The translations under genes were made by a program, and so were the position numbers. From contig NZ_VIGD01000001.1 of NCBI RefSeq assembly GCF_006569205.1, positions 328,575 to 392,574 on the forward strand: DNA of 64,000 nt, written 5' to 3'. Shown one piece after another: positions 1 to 8,588 of the stretch; the first letter of the stretch is position 1; each line of letters begins with the position of its first letter. The stretch comes from Ureibacillus terrenus. Lineage in GTDB: Bacteria > Bacillota > Bacilli > Bacillales_A > Planococcaceae. The notes below the pieces were generated by a model. That model did not search any database and had not been told where the DNA came from. It saw only the letters and a list, made by a program, of their open reading frames with translations.

Positions 1-50
1 TTCATTAATTCATTTTATTGGGAAAGAAAGGGGCTAAAACGGCCCCTTTT

Positions 51-758
51 CTACTTTTCTTTTCTGCATGCCGCAATAAATGACCGGAACAGGGCCAATG
101 ACATCGGGTCCCCATTTACGGCCAACGCTTCCGGATGCCATTGGACGCCGAGGCAAAACGGCAATGTTTTATGTTCTGCCGCCTCCACGATGCCATCGCT
201 TGCCACCCCGACGATCGCCAGGTCCTTTGCGGCTTCTTTAATGGCCTGATGATGAAAGGAATTGACCGCTATCTTTTTCGTATTGGCGATTTTGTACAAT
301 TTGCTGTCTTCCCGGAGATGGACAAAATGGGAAGTTTCATGCCGGAGAGAAGTTTGGGAATGCAACAAGGTTTCCCGTTTCTTTTGGGCGTAAAGATCCT
401 GATAAACCGTTCCCCCCAATGCGACGTTCAATATTTGAAGTCCGCGGCAAACCGCTAAAATGGGAATCTTCTTTTGGATTGCCGCTATTGTCCATTGGAT
501 TTCCCGTTCATCCCGTTCGGTGATCACCCTGCCCAGGCGGGGAAGCGGTTCCTCTCCATAAAGGATCGGATTAATATCCCCCCCGCCCGAAAGAAGCAAA
601 CCGTTAATTGTGTTGATGATGCGTTCGCCATCATCTTCCCCTGCATACGGCAGGCCTACCGGAATCCCCCCGGCTTCCATCACCGCCTTCACATACGCTT
701 CATTTAACCGGTAAAATCCTTCATCCCAATCCATGGTAATTCCGATGATCGGTTTGAT
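51..758 (-). CDS. Gamma-glutamyl-GABA hydrolase-like class I glutamine amidotransferase, probable AUC start
   Basis: Peptidase C26 / PuuD-type hydrolase of the class I glutamine amidotransferase fold, expected to cleave gamma-glutamyl amides in the cytoplasm. The nucleophile Cys is in AVCRGLQILN (about residue 104), a Gly-rich LLLSGGGDI lies before it, and the His/Glu dyad is in GVQWHPEA near the C-terminus. The first in-frame ATG (734) would remove the conserved first strand. Upstream, in frame, the DNA encodes IKPIIGIT, matching the usual MKPIIGIT family start; AGGAGG lies 7 nt before an ATC codon at 758-756, and an in-frame TGA sits just upstream, so no ATG, GTG or TTG is available. I place the start at ATC (235 residues). 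The substrate is inferred from the family only. A terminator-like hairpin separates it from pilD. Confidence 0.8.
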   Translation of the reverse strand: MKPIIGITMDWDEGFYRLNEAYVKAVMEAGGIPVGLPYAGEDDGERIINTINGLLLSGGGDINPILYGEEPLPRLGRVITERDEREIQWTIAAIQKKIPILAVCRGLQILNVALGGTVYQDLYAQKKRETLLHSQTSLRHETSHFVHLREDSKLYKIANTKKIAVNSFHHQAIKEAAKDLAIVGVASDGIVEAAEHKTLPFCLGVQWHPEALAVNGDPMSLALFRSFIAACRKEK

Positions 759-830
759 GGGGATACCTCCTCATAAGCCTTTTCTGTAATATATTCGATT
801 CCGGGAAAAGTTTAGAGCTGCAAAAATAAA

Positions 831-867
831 AAACACCGCCCATTGCCAAAAGCGACGAGCGATGTTT
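831..867 (-). terminator. Terminator after pilD
   Basis: Reading leftwards, ACATCGC (865-859) pairs with GCGGTGT (839-833, one G-T wobble) and is followed by a T-rich run. It directly abuts the pilD stop codon and ends the pilus operon before the amidotransferase gene. Confidence 0.55.
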
Positions 868-868
868 T

Positions 869-1621
869 TTAAAACAAATTCCAATACCACCGGATGATGG
901 AATCTCCGTAAAAATAAACAATGATTGCGGCAACGGCGATGGAGGGGCCAAAAGGGACCGGATTTTTCATGCCCTGCTTCCTCATCTTCAACACCATAAT
1001 GCCTGCAAACAAGCCGATGATGGAAGATAAAAATAATGTCAGCACGGTCTTCACGGTCCCCAGCACAAGGCCGATCAATAAAAACAACTTGATGTCGCCT
1101 CCGCCCATGCCTCCTTTCGAAACGACCGCAATCCCCAAAAGGATCGCAAATCCGATTGCGGCGCCGAGAAATGCATCCCACCACGGTTCAAGCGGTGACA
1201 GGAACCGGCCAAGGATGATTAACGGCAAAAAGAACAGAAGCACTTTATCCGGAATGATCATATATTGAAAATCGGATACAACGATAATGACCAATAATGA
1301 GATGAACAAAAGCGCCACGGCCAATTCAAAGGACCATCCGAGCCGCAAGTAACCGAAAACAAACATAAAACCCGTTGCAAGCTCGGACACCACATAAACC
1401 GGCGAAATCCCCGCGCCGCAAGTTCTGCATTTTCCGCGCAAAAGGATGTATGAAAACACAGGAATCAAATCAATGGCCGTCAGACGTCTTTGGCAATGCG
1501 GGCAATGGGAAGGAGGATAAATGATGGACTCCTTTTTCGGCACCCGAAGCCCGACCACATTATAAAATGAACCTAATACAATTCCAAAAAGGAAGAAAAA
1601 GATTGAGTACACGATTTCCAT
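869..1621 (-). CDS. pilD: Type IV prepilin peptidase / N-methyltransferase (PilD/ComC family)
   Basis: Membrane aspartyl peptidase that removes the short prepilin leader and methylates the new N-terminus. The 250-residue length is typical. The N-terminal methyltransferase part carries the zinc cysteines CPHC and CRTC (about residues 41-44 and 66-69); catalytic aspartates are in VVSDFQYMIIPD and in the GGMGGGDIKL motif (about residue 175). Multiple hydrophobic segments fit an eight-helix topology. ATG 1621 is preceded by AAGGAG. It is the last gene of the pilus operon, 27 nt after pilO. B. subtilis comC normally sits elsewhere (near folC), so this is the copy dedicated to the pilus locus; it can also be expected to process the plus-strand minor pilins. 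Confidence 0.93.
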   Translation of the reverse strand: MEIVYSIFFFLFGIVLGSFYNVVGLRVPKKESIIYPPSHCPHCQRRLTAIDLIPVFSYILLRGKCRTCGAGISPVYVVSELATGFMFVFGYLRLGWSFELAVALLFISLLVIIVVSDFQYMIIPDKVLLFFLPLIILGRFLSPLEPWWDAFLGAAIGFAILLGIAVVSKGGMGGGDIKLFLLIGLVLGTVKTVLTLFLSSIIGLFAGIMVLKMRKQGMKNPVPFGPSIAVAAIIVYFYGDSIIRWYWNLF

Positions 1622-1648
1622 GAAAAGCGCTCCTTACGAGAACAGCGA

Positions 1649-2350
1649 TTACACTGCCCCTTCATAATAGAAGGTTGTGACTTGAACAGTGGCTTCAATG
1701 CTTTCCTGGGGATCTTCCGAAATTTCATTTTCTTCCCCCGGCAAAGTGAAATTGATGATGTCGATGTGCATTATGCGCTCGATTTTCTCAATTTCTTTGA
1801 TAAATCTTACCAAATGTTGAAAATCTGGAGATTCCACGTTGATTTCAAAGGTGATCAGCTTGAGCTCCGGCGGAAGAGATTCTTTATCGATCGTCGAAAC
1901 AGGGGCTTCATCGGAATCCTGACCTTCCTTATCGTCCTCCTCCGCTGTCCCTTCCGTGTTTTCTTCCCCGCCGGAAGCGTTCGGATCATTTAAGTCCGAT
2001 TCCGAAACAAGTGTATCATATCCATTAAAATCAATGGATAAAATTTTTGTTCCGGTTACATATTGGGTTTCTTCTATATTTAATACTAAATCATCCAAAT
2101 TTCTGGTAGAAGGCACTTTTTTCCGCAAATCGAAAATGGTTGCCTGATCGAGGTTTTTATTCGCTTTGATTTCCTCGATTTGTTGCTGGATCGAAGAAAT
2201 TTCGGAATTCACCGATTCAATGGAAGACTCGAGGGAGGCGGCTTCCTGCTTTTTCGGCAAAATCACGTAATAATAAAGGGCGAACAGCAATGCTGCGATG
2301 AGGGCGATCAACAATATAATGGAAGAATTTTTTTCATTCAATAGTTTCAT
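1649..2350 (-). CDS. pilO: Type IV pilus inner-membrane alignment protein PilO-like
   Basis: Bitopic membrane protein with a short cytoplasmic tail, one transmembrane helix (about residues 10-30), a coiled-coil segment (about 36-66, EAASLESSIESVNSEISSI) and a ferredoxin-like periplasmic-type domain. It has an acidic, low-complexity insert around residues 120-150 (GGEENTEGTAEEDDKEGQD). In type IV pilus machines PilO heterodimerises with PilN and links PilM to the assembly platform. Assignment rests on gene order (pilM-pilN-pilO), topology and coiled coil rather than on strong sequence motifs. It overlaps pilN by 4 nt, so translation is probably coupled. Confidence 0.8.
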   Translation of the reverse strand: MKLLNEKNSSIILLIALIAALLFALYYYVILPKKQEAASLESSIESVNSEISSIQQQIEEIKANKNLDQATIFDLRKKVPSTRNLDDLVLNIEETQYVTGTKILSIDFNGYDTLVSESDLNDPNASGGEENTEGTAEEDDKEGQDSDEAPVSTIDKESLPPELKLITFEINVESPDFQHLVRFIKEIEKIERIMHIDIINFTLPGEENEISEDPQESIEATVQVTTFYYEGAV

Positions 2351-2934
2351 TGTTTTCCACCCCCGGCAGCCAAAGTCTGTTGATTAATCGAAAGGGTAAA
2401 TTTGACTTTATAGCGCGGAATTTCCCGGAAGTCCGCCTTCTTTTCCGCATCTTCCTTAATCTTGAAATGTTCAATTTCCGAAACTTGGGCATCTTTGACA
2501 TATTCGCTGCCCGAGATGCGGGACAAATACTTGGAAATATCGCTCAATGTTTCAAAGTCCATCGCCACTTCCGCCGTCTGCGCGGTAAATGCGTATTCCC
2601 TCAAATAAGAATGCCCCGGCTGCAGACGAATCGTTTCATCAATAATCGGCGAAACTGGATAGGAAATGTTTTCCACAAAATCGACCGATTGCTTTAAGGA
2701 AGCGGTATCGACGGAAATGCTGTCCAATTCCTCCTGCAATTGATCCCGCTTTGTCAACAGCTGCTCCTCTTCCTTTTGCAAAGAAGAAATCTTGCTCAGA
2801 TAGGTAAAATATTGCAGCACAAAAAAGGAGACAAAGAGCAGCGTGATAATCGTTAAAATAATGTACAGATTTTTTGGAATGGACTGCCTTCTTTCCACTT
2901 TCGGCAAAAGGTTAATATCAGGAATATACATCAT
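2347..2934 (-). CDS. pilN: Type IV pilus assembly protein PilN
   Basis: 195-residue bitopic protein. The N-terminus YIPDINLLPK is the short conserved PilN peptide that docks into PilM; a transmembrane helix (about residues 24-44) and a coiled coil (about 50-80) follow, then a small alpha/beta domain. It overlaps pilM by 4 nt (ATGA) and pilO by 4 nt. A second ATG directly follows the first, so the start could be 2934 or 2931; GGAGG is in place for either. Confidence 0.88.
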   Translation of the reverse strand: MMYIPDINLLPKVERRQSIPKNLYIILTIITLLFVSFFVLQYFTYLSKISSLQKEEEQLLTKRDQLQEELDSISVDTASLKQSVDFVENISYPVSPIIDETIRLQPGHSYLREYAFTAQTAEVAMDFETLSDISKYLSRISGSEYVKDAQVSEIEHFKIKEDAEKKADFREIPRYKVKFTLSINQQTLAAGGGKQ

Positions 2935-3905
2935 TTAACCTCCTTCAAGGCAAGTCCAAGCAAGGCGGCATGCTTTGCCTTGAAACCTGGATAATGCTTT
3001 TGAATAAATGAATCATTGATCAGTTTGATCGGCAATTCAAAATTTTCCTGTAATTGGGAGTGAATATTGTTCAGGTTCGGATTGTCCCCCATGACAATGA
3101 TTTCATCGATCCCTTGCTGGTCTTTGCTGACGGAAAAACGGAAAAAATCCATGATCCGATCCAGCTCCAGCATCTGGTCCGAAACGAGCAGGCGATATTC
3201 GTCAAATGGGCCATCATAGGAAAAATCCACCTGATGTTCACCGGTTTCTTCCGCTTTCCATTTGGACAAATCCGTTTCCAGCGGCTGAAAGCGCTGGAAC
3301 TCCACATTTCCTTTGGAATAAATCGTGATGGATAATCCATTAATCAACCAATTTGTCAATAAATACGTTTTTTCGGGATTCAACAAATTCATGGATTCGA
3401 GCAAGCGCAAATGGCAAAGTGCCCGGACGTCCGCCACTTCCGGACGCATATGTACATCCAAAAACAAATTTATGTATTGAGTGACTTGCTCGGAGCTTGC
3501 GGCAAACATCATCGCCTTGCCGTCCCCTTCGACGGGATCGTAGACATCGATCAAAGGCTCTTCAAACGGAAGATGGATGGAGTAGCCAATCTCCATTTCC
3601 ACATATTCCTTCAATTTTTCCGTTTCCACATCGTCCGGATGCTCGAAAGCTTTCAGCAGAATGAAAGAATCCGGTACGATGAAGCGGACAGATTGCTTTT
3701 TTCCTCTCCACAGGGGGGACAGCTCTTTCAGCAGATCAAACAACGCCATTTCATCCTTGATTTCGGACTCGTCAATCACCCCTTCCGGTATGGCAATTTC
3801 CATAACTTCCGCCTGCGATAGATCCGGGCCCTTCATTACGAGGGAGCGAAGTACGTAATCGTTGATTTCAATGGAAACATTCGACTTTTTATTTCGTCTA
3901 AACAT
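2931..3905 (-). CDS. pilM: Type IV pilus assembly protein PilM (actin-like ATPase)
   Basis: Cytoplasmic actin-fold protein that binds the PilN N-terminal peptide and connects the pilus motor to the inner-membrane complex. Recognised by the N-terminal VSIEINDYVLRSLVM strand-turn-strand of the FtsA/PilM fold, by about 324 residues and by position before pilN. The start at 3905 (MFRRNKK) is preferred over an upstream ATG at 3935 because AAAAGGAG lies 9-10 nt before it. It is separated from the major pilin gene by about 140 nt that contain two overlapping hairpins. Confidence 0.87.
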   Translation of the reverse strand: MFRRNKKSNVSIEINDYVLRSLVMKGPDLSQAEVMEIAIPEGVIDESEIKDEMALFDLLKELSPLWRGKKQSVRFIVPDSFILLKAFEHPDDVETEKLKEYVEMEIGYSIHLPFEEPLIDVYDPVEGDGKAMMFAASSEQVTQYINLFLDVHMRPEVADVRALCHLRLLESMNLLNPEKTYLLTNWLINGLSITIYSKGNVEFQRFQPLETDLSKWKAEETGEHQVDFSYDGPFDEYRLLVSDQMLELDRIMDFFRFSVSKDQQGIDEIIVMGDNPNLNNIHSQLQENFELPIKLINDSFIQKHYPGFKAKHAALLGLALKEVK

Positions 3906-3935
3906 ACGCAGGGCTCCTTTTGATAAAATTGTCAA

Positions 3936-4015
3936 CTAATGAACATGTATTATGAATTCATTAGTTTCTCAATGGAACACCCAACGACCACGTTAGGTGT
4001 TCTTTGAGAAACTAA
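3936..4015 (-). promoter_or_regulatory. Two overlapping, mutually exclusive hairpins between pilin and pilM
   Basis: Hairpin A pairs 3961-3972 (TTAGTTTCTCAA) with 4004-4015 and, inside it, 3975-3981 with 3996-4002. Hairpin B pairs 3936-3943 (CTAATGAA) with 3957-3964. They share 3961-3964, so both cannot form fully at once. No U-run follows on the transcribed strand, so this is more like an mRNA processing or stabilising element, or a partial terminator, than a classic terminator. Confidence 0.65.
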
Positions 4016-4043
4016 GTAAGTGGCTAACTATAAAAAATTAATT

Positions 4044-4538
4044 TTAACTTCCGGAATTACTTGTTCCAGGAATCTCGTGTCCGTCTTTATCAATTTCGCT
4101 ACCTTTCTCATTGTCATTATTAATATCTTGAATCGTTGCATCATTAAACGTAACTTTTTTCTCTCCTGAGAATATCACGTCAGATGCATATAAAGTATTC
4201 CCTCCTGATGCTCTTTTAACTTTATAATTAGCTATATGATCTTTATTTTCATATTTCTCAAATACACCTGCAGTATCTAAATAATTACCATCTAATAAAT
4301 CTTTAACTGATACTTCATCATCATTCGATGAACCCACTTCTGTAAAGTATAAATTAGCTGCATTAATAATATTGATCGCATCAGATTTCGCCGCATTGTA
4401 ACGTGAATTTTCAAGCATATTTCCGATTGCCGGAATTGCTATGGCGGCAACAATTCCTAAAATCACCACTACCGCCAGCAATTCAACCAATGTCAAACCT
4501 TTTTCGTTTTTCAAACGTTTTTTCAACAATTTTTTCAT
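4044..4538 (-). CDS. pilA: Major type IV prepilin
   Basis: Secreted structural pilin. A positively charged leader (KKLLKKRLKNEKG) ends at the class III cleavage site KG|LTLVE with the conserved Glu at mature position 5, followed by the hydrophobic helix LLAVVVILGIVAAIAIPAI and a hydrophilic globular domain of about 125 residues. The start at 4538 has GGAGGAGG upstream. A longer in-frame opening to 4616 would add a His-rich extension; its GTG would overlap a ribosome binding site, so I reject it as the main start. The gene is framed by an isolated perfect Shine-Dalgarno upstream and strong hairpins downstream, which suggests its mRNA is kept more abundant than that of its operon neighbours. 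Confidence 0.93.
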   Translation of the reverse strand: MKKLLKKRLKNEKGLTLVELLAVVVILGIVAAIAIPAIGNMLENSRYNAAKSDAINIINAANLYFTEVGSSNDDEVSVKDLLDGNYLDTAGVFEKYENKDHIANYKVKRASGGNTLYASDVIFSGEKKVTFNDATIQDINNDNEKGSEIDKDGHEIPGTSNSGS

Positions 4539-4612
4539 ATGTATTCCTCCTCCAATTTTTTTATGTGTGATGTGGTCGTTATGATTATGTACGTGCGTTT
4601 CCTTCAGCGTTC

Positions 4613-4622
4613 TCACCTCCTT
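4613..4622 (-). promoter_or_regulatory. Isolated perfect Shine-Dalgarno (STAB-SD-like) upstream of the pilin gene
   Basis: The transcribed strand reads AAGGAGGTGA, a ten-base match to the 3' end of 16S rRNA, but no ATG, GTG or TTG follows at proper distance (a CTG lies 5 nt after the match). The pilin gene has its own GGAGGAGG next to its ATG some 75 nt later. Such orphan ribosome-binding sites stabilise some Bacillus mRNAs by binding 30S subunits. The role here is inferred. Confidence 0.5.
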
Positions 4623-4649
4623 ACAATGGAATGATGCATTTGATTTATA

Positions 4650-5858
4650 TTACATTTGTTCGTATAAACTGAACATCGGCAAGAAGATGGATGCAACGAT
4701 TCCACCGACAATGACTGCCAGAAAGAGAATCATGACCGGTTCAATCAGAGACTTCAACGTATTGACAGTGCGGTCGACTTCCTCCTCGTAAAACTCCGCC
4801 GCTTTCTGGAGCATGAAATCGAGGGTTCCCGTCTTTTCCCCGATGGATACCATCGATGTCACCAGCGGAGGAAACAGCCAGCTTTTTTCCAAAGGTTCCG
4901 TCAAAGTGCTCCCCTTCTCCAGGCTGTTCCGCGCTTCTTTCACCACTTTCCCGATGACCGGGTTGCCGATCACTTTTTCCACAATGCCCAGACATTGCAG
5001 AATTGGCACGGCGCTCGTAAACAGCGAAGAAAGGGTCGACATCATCCGGGCAAGGACGGATTTTTGCAATAACGGCCCCAAAACCGGCATCTTCAATAAA
5101 GTATAATGGACACCGTAATGGAATTTTTCATTCTTCTTATATAAGTAATAGAACAGAATGAGGGAGACCGCGATGACACCTAGGCCGATCCACCAATATT
5201 TTTGCATCGCTTCGCTGATTTTGAGCGTAATGATTGTAATGGTCGGCAACTCGGCCTCCATGGATTCAAAGGCTTCAATAAAGTTTGGTACAATAAACAC
5301 CAGCATGAAAATGGTCACAGCAATCGTCAATACAAGCAAAACCAATGGATAAGTCAGGGATGACTGGATTTTCTTTTTTAAGTGATATTGCTTTTCAAAG
5401 GTTGTCGCCAATTTATCCAATGTCGTATCGAGATTTCCGGTAGCCTCGGCAGAAACCATCATGTTGACGAACAAATCCGGAAATACTTTTGGATGCTTCT
5501 TTGTCGCTTTCGAGAAGGAAATCCCTTTCCGGATGTCTTCCTCCACCTGCTCGAGGGCCTTTTTCAGCGGTTTGCTTTTGGTTTGCCGGGCCAAAATGTT
5601 GGTGGCCTCCACAACCGGAACGCCCGCGCGCACCAATGTGGCGAATTGCCGGCAATAGATGACGAAATCCTGGTTTTTTACTTTTGAACCAAGAATATTC
5701 AACTCTTTGTCAAGGATGCTCGTCGATTCGAAGATTTCCCGGGGGTTGATCCCCTGCTCCCGGAGTTTTGCAATCGCCGCTTTTTTCGTTGACGCGTCGA
5801 TTCTCCCTTTTTTCAGCTCACCCGTTTTCGTCCTTCCCACATATCGATAAATCGTCAA
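4650..5858 (-). CDS. pilC: Type IV pilus inner-membrane platform protein PilC (GspF family)
   Basis: 402-residue platform protein on which PilB and PilT act. It has two T2SSF domains: an N-terminal half around residues 70-190 (FVIYCRQFATLVRAGVPVVE) and a C-terminal repeat around 270-395 (MMSTLSSLFTSAVPILQCLG), with three predicted membrane helices near 170-195, 220-240 and 370-395. The N-terminal YRYVGRTKTGELKKGRI is typical. The start is TTG at 5858, overlapping the end of pilT by 4 nt (translational coupling). Confidence 0.93.
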   Translation of the reverse strand: MTIYRYVGRTKTGELKKGRIDASTKKAAIAKLREQGINPREIFESTSILDKELNILGSKVKNQDFVIYCRQFATLVRAGVPVVEATNILARQTKSKPLKKALEQVEEDIRKGISFSKATKKHPKVFPDLFVNMMVSAEATGNLDTTLDKLATTFEKQYHLKKKIQSSLTYPLVLLVLTIAVTIFMLVFIVPNFIEAFESMEAELPTITIITLKISEAMQKYWWIGLGVIAVSLILFYYLYKKNEKFHYGVHYTLLKMPVLGPLLQKSVLARMMSTLSSLFTSAVPILQCLGIVEKVIGNPVIGKVVKEARNSLEKGSTLTEPLEKSWLFPPLVTSMVSIGEKTGTLDFMLQKAAEFYEEEVDRTVNTLKSLIEPVMILFLAVIVGGIVASIFLPMFSLYEQM

Positions 5859-6898
5859 TGGTAATCACCAACGTTCATGTAAGGTTTGACTTCATCAAGG
5901 GACACGATGCCTTTCCCCAGCAATTCTTTGATGGAATGGTGCATCGTATGCATGCCGATCGCTTTGCTCGTCTGCAAAATGTTCGGAATTTGCTGCACCT
6001 TTTCGGAACGGATCAAATTCTTCACGGACGGCACGCCTACAAGGATTTCCGTTGCGGCCACGCGTCCCTTTTGGTCTTTTCGGACAAACAGCCGCTGCGA
6101 AATAATGCCTTCCAGCACCGTCGCAAGCTGGGTGCGGATCTGGCTTTGCTGGTGGGGAGGGAAAACATCGATGATCCGGTCGATGGATGATGCCGCATCG
6201 ATGGTATGCAACGTTCCAAAGACTAAGTGGCCTGTTTCGGCGGCGGTAATCGCCGTCGAAATCGTTTCTAAATCCCGCATCTCCCCGACGAGGATGACGT
6301 CCGGGTTCTGGCGGAGGGCCGCTCTCAGACCCGTCTTGAAATCCCTGACATCGGTGCCGATTTCCCTTTGATTGACGATCGACTTTTTATGCGGATGGAT
6401 ATATTCGATCGGGTCTTCCAGGGTAATAATATGCTTTTTCTTCGTTTCGTTAATGTGATTGATCATCGCCGCCAATGTCGACGACTTCCCTGACCCCGTC
6501 GGACCGGTAACCAGCACAAGCCCCTGCGGCCTTTCCGCCAAATCATAAAGCACTTTCGGCATGCCCAGCGATTCAATCGTCGGTACTTCTGTCGGAATCA
6601 GACGGAGCGACAATGCAGGCACATTCCGCTGTTTAAATGCATTGACGCGGAACCGGACCGTTTCATTGAATGTGTAGTTAAAATCCGCATCTCCTTTGAT
6701 GCGGTACGATTTTATTTTATTTTTCGGAAGGATGGCGTTCACCATTTCCTCAATTTCTTCGGCCGTCAATTCCGTTTCGCCGAATCTTTCAAGGATTCCG
6801 TGAATCCGGAATACCGGCGGCGTTCCAAGCGTAATATATATGTCCGAAGCGTGGTTTTCATATGCTTTTTGCATGATCTCCTGGATTGAATACTTCAT
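5855..6898 (-). CDS. pilT: Type IV pilus retraction ATPase PilT
   Basis: Hexameric cytoplasmic ATPase that depolymerises the pilus. Walker A is GPTGSGKSSTLAAM (about residue 130) and the diagnostic PilT stretch GEMRDLETISTAIT plus GHLVFGTLHT follows. At 347 residues it lacks the long N-terminal region of PilB. The start at 6898 (MKYSIQEIMQKA) is chosen because AAGGGG precedes it; an upstream opening at 6931 would overlap pilB. A retraction motor implies a functional twitching/retracting pilus and not merely a DNA-uptake pseudopilus. Confidence 0.94.
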   Translation of the reverse strand: MKYSIQEIMQKAYENHASDIYITLGTPPVFRIHGILERFGETELTAEEIEEMVNAILPKNKIKSYRIKGDADFNYTFNETVRFRVNAFKQRNVPALSLRLIPTEVPTIESLGMPKVLYDLAERPQGLVLVTGPTGSGKSSTLAAMINHINETKKKHIITLEDPIEYIHPHKKSIVNQREIGTDVRDFKTGLRAALRQNPDVILVGEMRDLETISTAITAAETGHLVFGTLHTIDAASSIDRIIDVFPPHQQSQIRTQLATVLEGIISQRLFVRKDQKGRVAATEILVGVPSVKNLIRSEKVQQIPNILQTSKAIGMHTMHHSIKELLGKGIVSLDEVKPYMNVGDYH

Positions 6899-6911
6899 GG
6901 CATATCCCCTT

Positions 6912-8573
6912 CTATTCAACCGTTGCGACACGTAATACTTCTTCTGTCGTTGTCTGGCCTTGTATCACTTTCAAAAACCCGTCACCGAGCAATGTCCGGT
7001 AACCTTCCCGTTTCATGTAGTCCATAATGGATGTTATGCCTTTCCGCTGCATGATGAATTCCCTGACTGTGCGATTGATCGGCAAAATTTCATGGATGGC
7101 TATTCTGCCTTTATAGCCGGTATGGTTGCAGGCAGGGCATCCCCGCCCCCTCATGACCGTGTCGATATGCAGCCCTTCTTTTGCAAACAGCTCCTTTTCC
7201 CGGATGGTTGCGGGATGCGGTTCTGCACAGTCACGGCACACTTTTCTTACAAGCCGCTGCGCCATGACCCCGACAACAGAGGATGCAATGAGAAACGGCT
7301 CAATGCCCATATCCTCCAATCGGGAAATCGATTCGACAGCGCTGTTTGTATGAAGCGTGCTAAGCACCAGGTGGCCCGTCAGCGATGCCCGGATGGCAAT
7401 TTCCGCCGTTTCCGCGTCCCGGATTTCCCCAATCATCACAATATCCGGATCCTGCCGGAGAATGGAACGGAGTCCTGCCGCAAAGGTCAAGCCCACTTCT
7501 TCCCTTACCTGTATCTGATTGATTCCTTCCAAACGATATTCCACCGGGTCTTCCACGGTGATGATGTTGACATCTTCCCGGTTCAGTTCGGATAAAGCGG
7601 CATATAAGGTCGTCGATTTTCCGGAACCGGTCGGGCCGGTAATCAGCACGATGCCGTTCGGTCTTGCAATCATGCCGCGAAACAGCCGCTCGTTTTGTTC
7701 GCTGAACCCCAGTTTTTCAATGCTTGTTACCGCATTGCTCAAGTCGAGGATCCGCATCACGATTTTTTCTCCGTAAATGGTCGGCAATGTCGACAACCGT
7801 ATATCCACCTGACGGAAATTGATGGTCGTTTTTATACGGCCGTCCTGGGGGATCCGGTTTTCGGTAATATTTAAGTTCCCCATGATTTTAATGCGGGCTG
7901 TAATCATATTTTGCATATGTTTTGGGAGGGAACGCTCCGTTCTCAGCACGCCGTCGATCCGGTACCGGACCCGGAAATCCGTTTCCTGGGGATCGAAATG
8001 GATGTCGCTCGCCCTCTGAAATACCGCATTGGCAATCAACTGGTTCACCAAGCGGACGATGGGCGAATCGTCATCAGTTATTTGCTGGTCCATCGATTCT
8101 TTCGTCTCGATGTTTACATCTGCCATCGCGGCATCCATCGATTCCTGCAAATCGTAATATTTTGCAATCGTCCGGTACAGATCGTCCTTTGCCGCGATCC
8201 CCGTTTCGATTTGGCATCCGGTTGCCATCCGCACTTCCTCGATGGCAAAATAGTCCATCGGGTCCACCATGGCGATAAACAATTTGTTTTTATCTTTGCG
8301 GATGGGCATGATTTGGGCCCGTTTCGCCAAATCTGCCGGCACCAATTGGAGCACTTCCGGGTCGATCGGATATTGGCTTAAATTGATGTGCGGAACGCCC
8401 AATTGGAATTCGAGCACTTCGATTAACTGCTGTTCCGTCAAAATATTTTCCCGAATGAGAAAATCTCCCAGTTTTTCTTCTTTAGACTTATTTTTTAACG
8501 CGTAATCCAGTTGTTCCTGTGTGATGACTCCCGCTTCAACGAGCAGGTCCCCAAGACGTTTCCGAGCTTTCAT
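6912..8573 (-). CDS. pilB: Type IV pilus assembly ATPase PilB with tandem MshEN-like N-terminus
   Basis: Extension motor of the pilus, 553 residues. The N-terminus has two RLGxxL-type repeats (KRLGDLLVEAGV at about 4 and KLGDFLIRENIL at about 34), the pattern of MshEN domains, which bind cyclic di-GMP in other bacteria. Next come the GspE N-terminal domain, Walker A GPTGSGKSTTL (about residue 313), Walker B/Asp box with GEIRDAETAEIA and GHLVLSTLHTN, and a zinc-binding tetracysteine (CRDC...CPAC, about 440-480). It is 15 nt after the VanW/G5 gene and starts the pilB-pilT-pilC set. Confidence 0.94.
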   Translation of the reverse strand: MKARKRLGDLLVEAGVITQEQLDYALKNKSKEEKLGDFLIRENILTEQQLIEVLEFQLGVPHINLSQYPIDPEVLQLVPADLAKRAQIMPIRKDKNKLFIAMVDPMDYFAIEEVRMATGCQIETGIAAKDDLYRTIAKYYDLQESMDAAMADVNIETKESMDQQITDDDSPIVRLVNQLIANAVFQRASDIHFDPQETDFRVRYRIDGVLRTERSLPKHMQNMITARIKIMGNLNITENRIPQDGRIKTTINFRQVDIRLSTLPTIYGEKIVMRILDLSNAVTSIEKLGFSEQNERLFRGMIARPNGIVLITGPTGSGKSTTLYAALSELNREDVNIITVEDPVEYRLEGINQIQVREEVGLTFAAGLRSILRQDPDIVMIGEIRDAETAEIAIRASLTGHLVLSTLHTNSAVESISRLEDMGIEPFLIASSVVGVMAQRLVRKVCRDCAEPHPATIREKELFAKEGLHIDTVMRGRGCPACNHTGYKGRIAIHEILPINRTVREFIMQRKGITSIMDYMKREGYRTLLGDGFLKVIQGQTTTEEVLRVATVE

Positions 8574-8588
8574 GATGTCTTCTCCCTT

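Noticed and set aside
4044..4616. Prepilin starting at GTG 4616
   Set aside because: The GTG lies inside the AGGAGGTG ribosome site itself, and a second ribosome site serves ATG 4538.
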